NCBI RefSeq assembly: GCF_029784165.1
Contig: NC_073695.1
Coordinates: forward strand, 228,937,916 to 229,001,915
Reading direction: 5' to 3'
Source: Wyeomyia smithii
Taxonomy: Eukaryota > Arthropoda > Insecta > Diptera > Culicidae
Length of the DNA stretch: 64,000 nucleotides
Positions within the stretch are counted from its first letter, which is position 1. Every line of letters starts with the position of its first letter. The notes under the pieces are model-generated. The model ran no database searches. It saw nothing but the letters and a program-made list of their open reading frames with translations, and was not told the DNA's origin. Positions 47,832-60,480 of the stretch are shown here, piece by piece. Both the position numbers and the translations under genes were made by a program.

Positions 47832-48853
47832 TAGCAGCGGCGCTCTGCTCCACTGTTGCTTTTACCAACATGTTTTCTTTCAAGACATCAGTTTTCATTA
47901 CGTTCTAACAGCCGATTTAGTAATTGTTCAAGAAAAACTGCAAACTTTTCGAGAAACCTTTACCTTCAAGACATCAAATTAGTCCAAGTTCATGGAAGCA
48001 CCAACTGACCTATTGGGACGGGGAAACTCTGTCAATTTTTCTTTTGAAATAGATAAAGGGAATATCAGAGGGAATGGCGGGTGTCTATTCATGTTGTCTG
48101 TGCTAGGAATGCTCGCATGTGATTGGTTCTTGTTTGCTTGAATTTATCCTTGAAACTTTTTATCAATTTTCAGTACTGAACAATGAAATAATAGTAATAA
48201 CTAGTGTATTAAAAAATTGTCCAACATTTTAGCTATCCATCAACATATTGGATATTGTTATCCTTCATGTGGTTATTCTGTTATTGTTTGAAATCTGACG
48301 CAACATTTGCCAGTTTCACTTCCTTTTTTACAGAATGCATCCTAGTATAGAAAACAAAGGCGTAGTCCCACGTCAAAATTCTTACAACCCGCTTAAAAAT
48401 TATAGACTCAATAAAGATATAGAATACAGTCGAGTTCAAAACCACATCTCAGGGGCCGTCATTCTAGAGAAATGTTATATAAAAGTGAAATGCTATATAA
48501 AAAGTAAAATCATCAAAGTAAATCAGAACCAATCAGCCCTGTTGAATTTTTCCTATTATTTAAAAAAAAATTGAAGTTATAACGCAAATGTTCCATTTCT
48601 TCATCCTGGATTTTTCATCAGAAGTTGCGTTATAACTTCAGATTTCTATAAAAAAAATTCAGTTTTTTCATAAATTAAAACTTAATGCTGCCGAATTTTT
48701 TTTTTGGTCGAACAAAAAAAATGTAATGGTGTTTATTTCACAGATAAAGTGTATGTTCAATCAATGGTTTCTGAACTACAATGTTTGGAACAAAATTTAT
48801 ATCAAAATGCATATACTTTTTTGGAAAATTTGCCTTGTGTTGAGTTTGTCTTG
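47832..48853. other. unassigned AT-rich DNA between nested elements
   Basis: No gene recognised. Confidence 0.4.
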
Positions 48854-49065
48854 CCTCCCCAGCTGGTCTCGAGGTACGATGCCTGCCTAACAAGCCATTT
48901 GTCGTAGGTTCGACTCTTGACTCGGGAGAGACTGTTAGTGTCAGTAGTATCGTAGCGCTAGCCCCGCAATTGTCCTGTACACTTAACGGTTGGCTGCGAA
49001 GTCTGTGTATAGTAAACAGAAGGTCAAGTTCCGAATCGGAATGTAGCACCAAGGCTTTGCTTTGC
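48854..49065 (+). mobile_element. tRNA-derived SINE, family 1, copy 2
   Basis: Same family as 23054-23268 and in the plus orientation. The A-box region is AGCTGGTCTCGAGGTACG, the anticodon loop again CTAACAA, and the B box GGTTCGACTCT. The end is three GCTTT-type tail units. A likely 9 bp target duplication TTTGTCTTG lies at 48845-48853 and 49066-49074, though its left edge is ambiguous because the tail is also TTTG-rich. Confidence 0.85.
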
Positions 49066-49149
49066 TTTGTCTTGAGTCTGAAAAAGTGCTCCACCCGCGG
49101 TCAAATACATGTGCAAAGTTTCATTTATATAAAAAATGCTCGATATTTG

Positions 49150-49475
49150 ACCATAGGCATGGAAACGCTCTATAGAAGAGTTTGCTTTCGATATAATGCC
49201 CAGAGACAGGAAATCAACTCCTAACGTCATTTTGAAATTTAAGATTCGAGAATACCGGTCTTTAGAAAACAGTCTAAAACGACCAAATACTTTACAATAT
49301 TTGAAATTTACATTTTGAAATCCAAGATGGCAATTTTCAGCTTCTGACAAAAAGCCATAAATAATCGAATAACATGTAAAATGAGTATTTATGGGACCGG
49401 GATGATATCTAGAGGCCGTAAATTGACTTTTGATGCCTTTTGACTCTTTTCGGAGACACCACATTATTTCCAAAG
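49150..49475 (-). repeat. minisatellite array, copy E
   Basis: Diverged units with 'cattttgaaatttaagattc', 'aatccaagatggcaattttc' and 'gggatgatatctagaggcc', as in copies A, C and D. Confidence 0.55.
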
Positions 49476-49832
49476 AAATATTGTTTTTAGTGTTAGATAA
49501 AGTTGATGAAATAAACATATTAATACATGATAGTTTATCACAATCTTAACGTCTATCACTCGAAAAAACTGAAGTTTGCTTCGCACTTATCCCTTGCGAT
49601 TATTCTTGAATACAATAGTGCATCTAACGCTCAGCCTCATGTAGTTTTACGTCAACCATGCGGTCGTGACTTTGTACTCAACCGTTCTAATTTGAATTTG
49701 AATTTTTTTTAAAGCAGGATCTCAGATTCAATTTTTAAAAATTTTTTTAAATAAAAATTCAAACAGAAGCCAACCCATGACTACTTTTTTCTAACTCTTG
49801 TCATTATTTAGATATGAAGATTTATGAAAAAA
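49476..49832. other. unassigned DNA
   Basis: The phrase 'accatgcggtcgtgac' near 49660 resembles passages at 17470 and 21620, suggesting shared repeat debris. No gene is seen. Confidence 0.35.
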
Positions 49833-52024
49833 AACATAAATTAATCCACCTAGCGGTCAGGCCCAGCCTTTCTCATTCAAACTTATATCAAATTATTATG
49901 AAGTTTGTTATTTGTAAGCTTGAGAGATGACTCGTTCGTATGACACTATTTATGTTCAAATAAGTCGTGTAATCTTTGAAATAATAGAATTTCGTTGTTT
50001 TATCAACAATTTAATACATAACGGTTGCTTAGTTCGATTATAATCAAATGAAATGGGAACGTATAGGGCAGCCAAGCTTTGAAACCACGTGTTCAATCAT
50101 AATTCAACAGTTAACTCTTAACTAGCCCGTTCATCTGATAATACCATGGATCAAATCGGTTGTGTACTTTCTGAGATAATGAAGTTTCGTGATTTTCACA
50201 ATTCGGTACATTACAAACGAAGTTACAGTTCGATTACAGTAAAATTCAATAGGGTGTTATGAGTCAGCTAGACCTTCCATTTGACACTAATTTCGTGAAA
50301 ATCGGTTCAGTCATCTCTGAGAAAAGTGAGTGAGTTTATGTATTCTTCGGAATATGTTTCTTTTCATAGCTGGATTTCACATTTTTAAACATAACAGGCA
50401 AAGTAATAGTCCGATTGCAAAAAAATCATTAGGGTCTTATGGGGCAACTAAAACTTCCATTTGCATATAATTTCATTAAAATCGGTCCAGCCATCTCTGG
50501 GAAAAGTGAATGAAAATAAAAATCTGCACATACACACACACATACACACACACACACATACAGAAAATGCTCATCTCGAGGAACTGAGAGTTAAAAAAAT
50601 TATTAATTAGGAGTAAAATATTCGTGTTGAAGAAATAGCGAAATTAAAGAAATGACTTTGAATTTCGTACACTTCAATCACGAGCAATACCGGGAACGTA
50701 CGAATAGCACAATACCAAATTTAAATTTCGTTGGGGCCATATGTTTTGATCAAAGCAGTTACAGTTTTAAATAGTCTTTTAATTTCGTTTCTTTTCATAA
50801 CTTTTGAACCACATATCAAATTGCTATGAAATTTCTTACTTGTGAGTTTGAGAGACAACCCGTTCAATCGATACTAGATATGTTCAAATAAGTCGTGTGA
50901 TCTTTGAGATAATAGACTTTCGTTGTTTTTATAATTTAATACATAACGGTTGGAATAAAAATACGATTATAGTCAAAAAAAAATGGGAACCTATAGGAGA
51001 GCCAAACTTTTCATTTGACACTAAGATTGTTGAATTTAGTCCAGCCATTTTTGGTAAAACGAGTGAATTTGAAAAGTCACCGGAACATGTTTCTTTTCAC
51101 AATTTTTGAACCACGTGTTTAATCACTATAAAATTCATCAATTAACCCTTAACTAGCCCGTTTATTTGATACCAATATTGTTCAAATCGGTTGTGTACTT
51201 TCTGAGATAATAAAGTTTCGTGATTTTCATATTTTGGTACATTACAGACAAAGTAACAGACTGATTTCATTGAAATTCAATAGGGTGTTATGAGGCAGCT
51301 AGACCTTTCATTTGACACTAATTTCGAGGAAATCGGTTCAGCCATCTCTGAGAAAAGTGAGTGAGTTTATGTATTCTTCGGAATATGTTTCTTTTCAAAG
51401 CTGGATTTCACATTTTTAAACATAACAGGCAAAGTAATAGTTCAATTGCAAAATAAATCTATAGGGTCTTATGGGGTAATTGGACCTTTCAAATGACACT
51501 GATTTTGTGGAAATCGGTTCAGCCATCTCTGAGAAACATGAGTGAAATTAAACACTCTCCAGAACACGTTTCTTAGAATAACTTCTGAACCACACGTTCA
51601 AACTTCATGAAACTCAAAAGTTAAGGGTTTTTTAAGTAGCTTGTTCATTTAAAACCAATTTTGTTAAAATCGGTTGAGTAGTTTCTGAGATAATGATGTT
51701 TCGTGATTTTCACATTTTTAAACATAACCTCTAAACTAAAAATCAGATTGCAATGAAATTCAATAGGGTCTTATGGGGCAACTAGACCTCTCATTTGCAA
51801 TTAATTTCATGAAGATCGGTCCAGCCATCTCTGAGAAAATCGAGTGAGATTGGGAGAGCGTTACACACACACACATACACACACACACATACGCACACAC
51901 ACATACAGAAAATGCTCAGCTCGTCAAACTAAGTCGATTGATATACGAGATTCGACCCTTTGGAGCACTTTTATACCTTTGGTTTTTCCAGTGATTGCTA
52001 TACCTTTCTAGGAGAAAGGCAAAA
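49833..52024 (-). mobile_element. GT-microsatellite-headed dispersed repeat, minus-strand copy
   Basis: Reverse-oriented relative of 43914-47672. The tail 'gcggtcaggcccagcctttc' near 49854 and the head (GCTATACCTTTCTAGGAGAA and onward) at 51998-52024 bound it. Two CA-rich head tracts (about 50520-50562 and 51865-51905) again make it a dimer, the inner head being truncated. The body phrases for 'gatggctgaaccgat' appear at least five times on the minus strand. Non-coding. Confidence 0.65.
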
Positions 52025-54250
52025 AGGTTTGGAAACTTCAAACTTTTCCAAATGTGAGTCAAGATAAGTTTTCGAAAAAAATCTGCCGATTAGTTTAATA
52101 CAGCCTACGCACCCAAACGTTTCATTAACTTCTTACAGGGCACTGCCAAAATCATTTACCTTTTACACGTCAAAATGCACGCAATATAAGTTTTCAACTA
52201 TCTCCTCCTAAACAAACTATAAGAATCAGTTTTGAAATTTTAATAAAAAAAACTAAAATTAACACAAATAAAAAAGTATAGAACCTAAAATTATATGTGC
52301 TTACAAATTTTCAATTGTATTAATTTATTGACCGGTAATTAACCAGGTTATTAGGCTTCGCATCATTTTACCTACGAGCATTTCCAGTGAAGCAGATTGG
52401 CTTATACGTAAACTAAATAGACCCGTTCCGACGCCTACATGTACGTAACCTGGAACTCGTTCGACTGTCGCTATCTCCGCCATCATTCGCGGAAAGAGTC
52501 GACGGCGAATGGAATAGATTTATGGCTATTGCTACCACCAGAAAGACTGTTGTGAGTTTATCACGCAACATTGTCATAAAAATTCATATGCGATAGGCCA
52601 CACACTTAACGGGTATTCGAAGTGAGACAGAACTCTTTTACGTAGGCTTTTACGTAAGTTAAGGGCTACCGGCTTTACCTGTTCTACCACCTATAGTAAA
52701 GTTGACTCGTTGGTTTATGTCACCACGATACTTTGCCCGCTTTATTAACGCTGTTACGAAGGATGGATTTATGGTATCGCTGCGCTTTTAATAGCGCATT
52801 TCCATGCCGGGGGCTGCTTGTCAAAGTCACCGGGTTTAATTCGGTTCGGTAACCAGCGAGCATCAGTTTCACGTCAAGATAGCATATTAGCAGTCCCTGG
52901 TCAAAATCGTTGAGCACGTGCTGAAAACCGTAGAGATAGATCCTGAGTTTTTTTTAAACTAAATAACAAAAGATTGAATGCCAGTTTCCATAGGTAAAAA
53001 AGCAATCTGTTACAAAAAGTCCACTCTTGCAGCTTGCATCTTAATTTTGCGCTCGCGCCAACCAGCATCTGTTGACCGAAGAAACAGGAAGGGGAATGCA
53101 ATCCGCTCTCCTGGAAAGCGAATGCAGTTCTACCTTTTATTGAAATGAATCAATAGAAATAGGTAAATTCCAGCCAAAAAAAACTTCTGATGGCCGGTAA
53201 CGGTAGCGAAAAGAAGCTATTAAAATGCCCACTGCTGCCGCGCCAGGGATTACACAAAGTGATTAGGGTCCATCGATTTTATTTTGCGCTCATTTTTTTT
53301 TCTTCGGTCCAAGCCGGAACCGAAACGAATCGCATACATGTAAAAATCCGCTGCAAGGGACCTTTTCCTACAAACATGCAGCCAGCAGACATTGGGCAAG
53401 CAAAAATATGAAATAACGTCACGCACAATGAATGGCCATGGGTTTACGGTAAAAACATTTGACCCTCATGTTGAATATTTGCATTTTTCGTTGTTCCCTC
53501 TTTTTTTGTTTCTTGCTCTCTCGATGTTTGGTTATTACCCACATGACAACACACGGTTGAACAGACTTACGTTACCAGTAGCAATTGGATAAGATGCAAG
53601 GATTAGATTGCGACAGAGTGGCATTCGGTCGTGTCATTTTTCTCGAATAATTGCCTGGTTTCGTTAAACAAATATGGCGCCATTTATTCAGTTTGTACAA
53701 ATTTTTAATTAGTGACTCTTCGTTAACTTGTTGTAATAATTACTGTTCTATAATAAATGCTGATAGTTTCATAGGAATACTTCCTTATTTCGTGAGTTTC
53801 GGATTGAATCGGAAATCGAAATTTAATAGTACGAAGTCCCATGTTTCGAACACCAGCCGTAAATCCTAAACCCAAAAATCGCAACTTCCCAAACTCTTAA
53901 TTCAGAAATACACAATTTCCAATCCGCATGACGAATATCTTAATCTCATGTCAGAATTCCATATTTCAATATCCGCCACTCGATTCCAAAAAAAAATTGG
54001 AAATCCATGTTTCGAATATAAAAATTGAATCTTTCCTTTAAAATTCACAAAATTCCCAAAATATGAACTCAAAAATAACAGTAACTTTATCAGTCACCAT
54101 GTACTTTGTTTTGGTAGAGTTAATGGTAAGTCGGTAATTAATACGAGAATTTTAAGCACCGAATCAAAATATTAAAATCATTAGTTGGAATCCAAAAATA
54201 CTATAAATTACGAGTAAGAAAATTTTGAAAAGGTTCTGTAAAACGAAAGA
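52025..54250. other. unassigned DNA
   Basis: No coding gene or named repeat. 52380-53110 is somewhat GC-richer; 53860-54240 is rich in short AAATCC/CCCAAA-type phrases. Confidence 0.35.
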
Positions 54251-57200
54251 CAGCTTGGAACCGATGACTCAAATCCCAAGCCATTCGAAACCAAAATTAC
54301 CAATCTGCCGCACAAACAAATGTTAGTCGAGCTCCCGTCGCGGCTGACTGCCCAGTATCAATACCGATCGAACTTCATCATCGGACAGGAAGGGATAATA
54401 GCAAGGGGTTGTGTCCCTTTTGGGACTACACGAACGACGATAACCCACCCAGTCTCGTGCAACCGGCTGTCGAAGCCGTAATCATTAAGCAAACTGTACG
54501 GCAGAATGTGCGACTCAAAATGGCTCGGGAGCAGCATTGAGGGTGGATCCGAAAGCCGTCTTCGCTTGCAGCAGTTGCAGTTTTTCCATTAGTAATGGAT
54601 TGAGTCAACAAGAGAAAAAAAAAAACGGAATAAATTTCGATTTTCCTCAGTGAGAGGGTTGATCCCTGCGCTAGCACTGGAGGATAACGAACAGCAAAGG
54701 GAAAACCCTTCACTGTGGCAATCCGTGCGACGCCACCCTCGTCCCACGTATTTTCCATTGGGTTTTCAACTTCGATAGCAGCAGCGTTGACCATGTTTCG
54801 AGTTTAATCCAAATTGCGTTACGCCATCGCCATGGTGTCCCGGACCAGTCTTTCGTAACGAATGGGTGATTGAATGGATGGCAAGGGTGCTGCTCTACTA
54901 TTGCTGCTAATCTCAATAATCACATCCCAACGTTCGAAAGCGCGTTAATAAGGGTTGAAGATTTTCCAAAAAAAAAAAGGATGTAATCAGTTGTGAAATT
55001 CGATTTTTTTCTGAGCGTTCAATTTGACACGATTGTCGTGTGCCGAGAACTAATAGTTTTCAATTTTATCCCCTGCTTAAAAAAATACAAAATTCGAAAA
55101 AAAGAATTCATCACCCTTTTCCAAAAATAGTCGAAACCTTAACGGCACGTGGTACATGTTTACAGAACGCTATCGCAATTGTCGCTTCCGGATTCCCTTC
55201 CACAAAACAGAAACTGCACTTCTGGTCACGGTGGTGATTCTTCGGCTCCGTTTCTTCCCCGTAGAATCGAAAAAATTAACAGAAAGAGAAAAAAAAACGT
55301 ACACACGCAGAGTAGACATCATCAACAAGACAAAGCCTGGCTACTTTAAATAAATAATAAGAAAAGCGTGCTCCCTATCAAATAAATTGTAAACCAACAA
55401 CGGACGAAAAAAAAACTACTGTTGAAATCCCCTTTGGTATCTTTTTTGTGTGTCTTACAGAAAACAGCCAGCAAGGGATTCGTTTCGTGCCGAGTTCAAG
55501 TCGTCTTTTTAGTCATTAATAGAGAGGTGGATGCTGCCGCCAAGGGGTACGCCGCTGCGTGTAAATGAACGATTTTCCTGCGAAAGGTAAGAAGTATCTT
55601 GTCCTATTGCTCGAGGGGGAAAAATAAGCAGATCGAAAGCCGAACAAAATATGATGCTAATCTTGGGTGTCTTGGGCAACAGCGAACAACGACCGAGACT
55701 CGTGCTGTGCGGTAAAAAATAACAGCAGAGCGCTTGTGTTTTTGGCACGTGGATGAACAACATTTTTTAAGCCACTGATGCAGTTGAGGAGGGAGACCCC
55801 CTTCCCGATCGTAGAGAGGGAGAGAGACAAAAATTTTAAACTTTATGGAGTACAAGTTAATTTGTTCGCTATTAAGATGCTGGCAGGAGGCCTCTTACTT
55901 TGGAGGGCAGTCAGTCGTGCGGTGGATTTTATGAGTGGAAATATTGAGGGATTTTACGCAAACTTGTCGGCGGATTCAGCGATACTCAGAATATTAAGCA
56001 ACTCGCATAAATTAAATCTCAATAAAACCAAGACGTTTCTTAAAAGTTCAAACCTTCGACCTCTCAAACTTTTATTCGAATTTTGTTTACTCGAAAACTA
56101 CAGAATCAACAAAACTTTTGGTCAAAAAATGAAATTTTGCTAAGCGTTCACATTTTCATGAAAATCATTCCCATCCATTCATAAGTTTTGAAACCGGAAA
56201 AAAATGTAATAAAAATATTAAACGCTTTTTTCTCAAAAGCCCTCACAAACTTTTATCAATACAGTTGATAGTATTTTTCCTCAGCTTATGGTCTCAAAGG
56301 ATTTTTTCTGAAAAATCAAAAAAAGCGGCGAAAATTTTGTTTTCTTCAAAAAACCCTTTCTTTTGTTTTTCATGATAATGTGCTGTGGGTAGAGAGTTTT
56401 ATGATAAATTAAAACTCTTCAAATTTTTCAATACATATCCTTTAAAGGTAAAATTTTTGAAAACAAGTGATATTAAATACCCGGATTTAATTTTATACCA
56501 GAAAACAGTAGAGCCTAGAGTGTTTGAACAAATCAAGTTAAAAAAACCTAGACTTCTTTTGAGATTTCAAGTTTGCAGAGCTGCTAAAATAGCTTTTCTC
56601 AGATAATTCAAAAGTTCTTCTTAATGGTTCTGGACGAACTACCACGAAATCTGGGAGTTTTACTAGTTTAGTCAAGTACGGAAAGAACGTTGTTCCAGCT
56701 TACCAGGCTATCACGATTGGGGAATTGGCGCAGTGATACTGTAACCGAAATCTAGAATTTTCCATCTTTAAAAATTATTTTCATTATATCCTTTTCTAAA
56801 AATTACAAGCGCTGTTACTGATGCAACGACATCTACATCATTTTTTTTCTGGCTGAATCCAAAAATCAGAAAAATGACATGTTACAATGAACTTAAATCC
56901 ATCCTTCTCCACTTGAGCTCGTGGATTATAGCTGGGGTGAGTATGCGATCCTCGAAAAAGATCCAAACTATCGCGCCCAAAATAATCGTTAAATTTCACA
57001 AACATCACCAACGGAAGTCCCGTCCGTACCTATTGACTGCACTGCACTTTGATAGGGGAAAATTTGAAAATTCCGATTCAAAATCGAAATTTTTCAATCG
57101 ACAACAAACGGACAGAGAAAAAAAAGTATGCAACATCTGTCGTAGTAACCTTTGGCCTCGTGCTGAATCTCCCTTCACCGGGGAAGGGTCCATCCGTCGG

Positions 57201-58355
57201 TAGCAACGAAAATTTCTCGAAAAGCAAAAATCGAAAATGATTGCCTGCGTTTCCCTCGTCGCACTATGCAATGCCATCAGAACTGGAACCACGTGATTGT
57301 GCATAAGCAGCGTTATGCGGAAAGGCGTCAATCGGTTGGTGCATTTCATTCGATTGCGCCTGTCAACGGTTTTTTTTTTCTGATAGTGCGAGAGTAGAAT
57401 GTAAAATTTTTATCGCTTCCAAATTATTTCGTCATGACAACATTCAAACTTCTGGAAATTTGATGTTATTCAAGACTGTAACCATCTTTCGTGGAATCAT
57501 TGTCGCGCTCAAATTCAAAACCGGTAAACCTTTTCCCATTACGTCGAATCTCTTGCCATTGATCGCCATGTTCTACCCCCTTTTATGGCTGTTTTCCTTT
57601 CGGCCTGACAAACTGCGCTGCGCATTGAAATTCAAAAATCGAACCCCTATCAATCGGCCCAAAACCATTCCCAATACCTAATGCCAATGCAAATTTCGAC
57701 CGCCACCCATCAATGATTTTTGTACGGTTTCCGATTTCCTCGAACCGGGCTCGGAGCACCCTTCCAGCATTTGCTTTGCCCAAGGGGTGCAGAATAATTT
57801 ATTCCACTGGTCATCAAGCGGAGAAGAAGATGCAGAAATAATCGGAAAAACTTTCGCTTTTCTGCTACGGGGCTAGCAGAGGATCTACACCGGTTTGAGG
57901 TACGGTATCCTTTTTCAAAACAGTTGCGCAAGGGTAGCACACAAGTCCCCGGCCGTCCGGCAACGGGATCAGCAGTCAGCAGCATCATCAACGGTTTGTG
58001 TATCCCTTTCGATTTAGTTTCCCTCCAATTTTTGCTGCTGAAATCGAATGGTCATCTGGTGATTGTGCTGCTGTTATTCAATAGTCCGGGTCTGTTACTC
58101 AGTTAAATTGGAACAACCAACGATTCAAAGGGGGTGTTTATTGTGGATTATAAATCACCTATTTTGTGACGCTTGTCACGAGTAGCGGAAATCATGCAGA
58201 TTTCTTATTTTGGTACGATTAGGCTGCGAACAAAATGGATGCCGGGTTGAGCCCGGCATTAAAGTTGAATGAAATTTTCAGCCAATGATCTGATAACTAT
58301 TACACGTTTCTATTTGGATCGACTGAAAATTATTACAAAAACTGAAATTATTACA
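54251..58355. other. GC-richer, repeat-poor unassigned block
   Basis: Similar in character to 10.3-11.8 and 26-30.5 kb. The longest frames (54426-54794 minus, 55778-56143 plus, 57005-57349 minus) show no domain, so none is supported as a gene. Confidence 0.35.
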
Positions 58356-58516
<161 letters not shown>

Positions 58517-58646
58517 AATATTTTATTGTTCTTGAAATAACCTTATAAGATTTATTATCAGAAAATAAATCAGTCGAAAATAAATCTACGGCACCCAAAA
58601 AATTGGCAGTGGATGCTTAATTAGAACTACACTGCTGGAAATAAGT

Positions 58647-58895
58647 GGTCCCCGTGGCTCTGTGGTTAGCGATGTCGGTCGGCTAGCTCTCTCACACGGT
58701 TGTGATATCGGGTTGGATTCCCGATCGAGTCAAGGATCTTTTCGAGCTGGAAATTTTCTCGACTCAGCACTGGGGCACGGTGTATCGTTGTACTTATCCT
58801 ACACATGCAAAATGTGCCAAAAAAAACAATATCGATAACGAAATCTCTCAACCAATCTAGTTGATCGAGACCGCTATTAGCCCCAAGGCTAATAA
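58647..58895 (+). mobile_element. tRNA-derived SINE, family 2
   Basis: A perfect 10 bp target duplication GGAAATAAGT flanks it at 58637-58646 and 58896-58905, and the duplicated bases are part of the Tc1 terminal repeat. The head GTGGCTCTGTGGTTAGCGATG contains a tRNA-type A box, and GGGTTGGATTCCCG about 40 bases later is a B box. A 160 bp unrelated body follows, ending GGCTAATAA. Its sequence differs from family 1, so the genome holds at least two SINE lineages. Confidence 0.85.
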
Positions 58896-59138
58896 GGAAA
58901 TAAGTATAAAGACAAGCGACGTTTGGGCTAATTTGTACTGAGTGGTCAATATTGAACAGAACACATATACACTGCTGATTTAAAGTGTAAACTCTCACGC
59001 AAAAATGTATTTGTTTTCTGGATTGTATATGTTTTAAGATAAATAAGTGTTATATTCGGATTTTCGACGTGGAAATAAATATAAAGACACTAATTGTTTT
59101 TTTAAACAAACATTTTTTAATGGGCAAATTATAACAAA

Positions 59139-60125
59139 TTAGTAATGCGTAGCATCACCTTTGTTATGTATGACCTCTTGCGGTCTTCGTGGCATAGAAA
59201 TTATTAGATTTTTCAAAATATCAGGATCAAGTTTAGACCATTCTTCTTGTATCGCGCGTTTCAGTTGTCCAGCCGTTTCATACTTCCGTCCATGCTTGAA
59301 AATGTTACGCGATAGTAAGCCCCACACGTTTTCTATCGGATTCAAATCGGGACTGCAGGCTGGCCACTCCAAAACAGGGATTTAGTGTAGCCTCAAAAAC
59401 TTTTTGGTAGCTTTCGACGCATGACAAGCAGCATTATCCTGTTGAAAAATCATGTTTTCGTTCTGACATTTTCGGAAAATGGAATTAGAACTTCATCTAA
59501 CAGCTCGCAATACATTTTTGAATTCATCCGTGATGAAATAAAACAAATAGGCGTTTTCCCAACCATGCTAAAACCGGCCCATATCATCACTGTTCCTCCA
59601 CCGAAGTTTCGTTTCTCTCTTGTTGGTCTTTTTTACCTTTTATCGTGCCAGCGACTAGTGAAACCATCTGGTCCATCAAGGTTGAATTTCTTCTCGTCAC
59701 TGAAAACCACATTTGACCATTCATCTTCCCAAAACTGGTACTTTTCAGCGAAAGTAAAACGGGCTATCTTGTGACGAGGCAAAAGTCGTGGTACAGGCGT
59801 TGTTTTCGTAAAGACAATATTGGGATCATCGTTTAAAACCTGACGTATCCGACGAGTAGATACGGACAGGTTCATTTCTACTCTGATTTCAGCCGAAGAC
59901 AGTTCCTGTGGACTGCCATCCTTTTTATTTCCCGTTTATTTCTCGGCGTCGAAAAAGATGGCCGCCCAGATCTTTACGGCATATTTCGTCCAACCGGAGG
60001 AAGTTGTGCACTACATCTTTGCTCCTACCGATCCTGATGCCAATTTCACGAAGAGACAACCCTTGTTCTCGAAGTGCGACAACTCTTCCTCTCTCAAAAT
60101 CGGTCAAATCACTGTTTTTCGGCAT
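59139..60125 (-). pseudogene. Tc1 transposase, frameshifted and stopped
   Basis: The N-terminal start MPKNSDLTDFERG at 60125 leads into a paired-like helix-turn-helix (LSLREIGIRIGRSKDVVHNFL). After a frame change come VVFSDEKKFNLDGPDG (first catalytic Asp, about 59690), FQQDNAACHASK (second Asp, about 59435) and SPDLNPIENVWG (catalytic Glu, about 59340). There are 34 codon positions between the second Asp and the Glu, defining DD34E. One of those positions is a TAA stop. With at least one frameshift as well, no full-length protein (usually ~340 aa) can be made. Confidence 0.9.
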
Positions 60126-60480
60126 TTTTTTCTGTAAATATTCTTGATTGGGTAAATGAAATTAAAAAATCGATTTTTTCATCCTAATATTACCGTTAAT
60201 AACTTATTTCAATCGTTGCGAAACACTAATGTCACCAAATACCCACTACAAATTAAAACCGACAGACCAACAATAGTGTCTTTATAATTATTTCCAAGCG
60301 CGAAAATAGAATAATCCGCTCATGACACACACACATGCAATTCCAGCAAACTTACGCGCAGTGAATATGCAACTCACTAGCACAATCACATAAACAAGCA
60401 TTTGATTCGAAGATCTTACACTGTAAATTGAAACCAGTGAAAAGTGTGTTGTCTTTATACTTATTTCCAGCATGAGGTGC

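Larger units (their letters stand above)
58630..60480 (-). mobile_element. Tc1-like DD34E transposon with IR/DR ends, inactive, carrying a SINE
   Basis: Terminal sequence TGCTGGAAATAAGTATAAAG occurs at the left end (58634, split by the SINE) and inverted at the right end (to about 60473). A second related repeat sits inside each end: GGAAATAAATATAAAGACAC at 59071 and its inverted counterpart ending at 60295. These inner repeats lie 175 bp (SINE excluded) and 173 bp from the outer ones. This is the paired inverted/direct-repeat layout known from Sleeping Beauty-type Tc1 elements. Without the SINE and its duplication the element is about 1.6 kb, normal for the family. TA dinucleotides flank at 58628 and about 60481. 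The transposase is broken. Confidence 0.85.

Noticed and set aside
54426..54794. 122-codon minus-strand frame in a GC-richer block
   Set aside because: No motif or splice signals; several competing frames of similar length overlap it.
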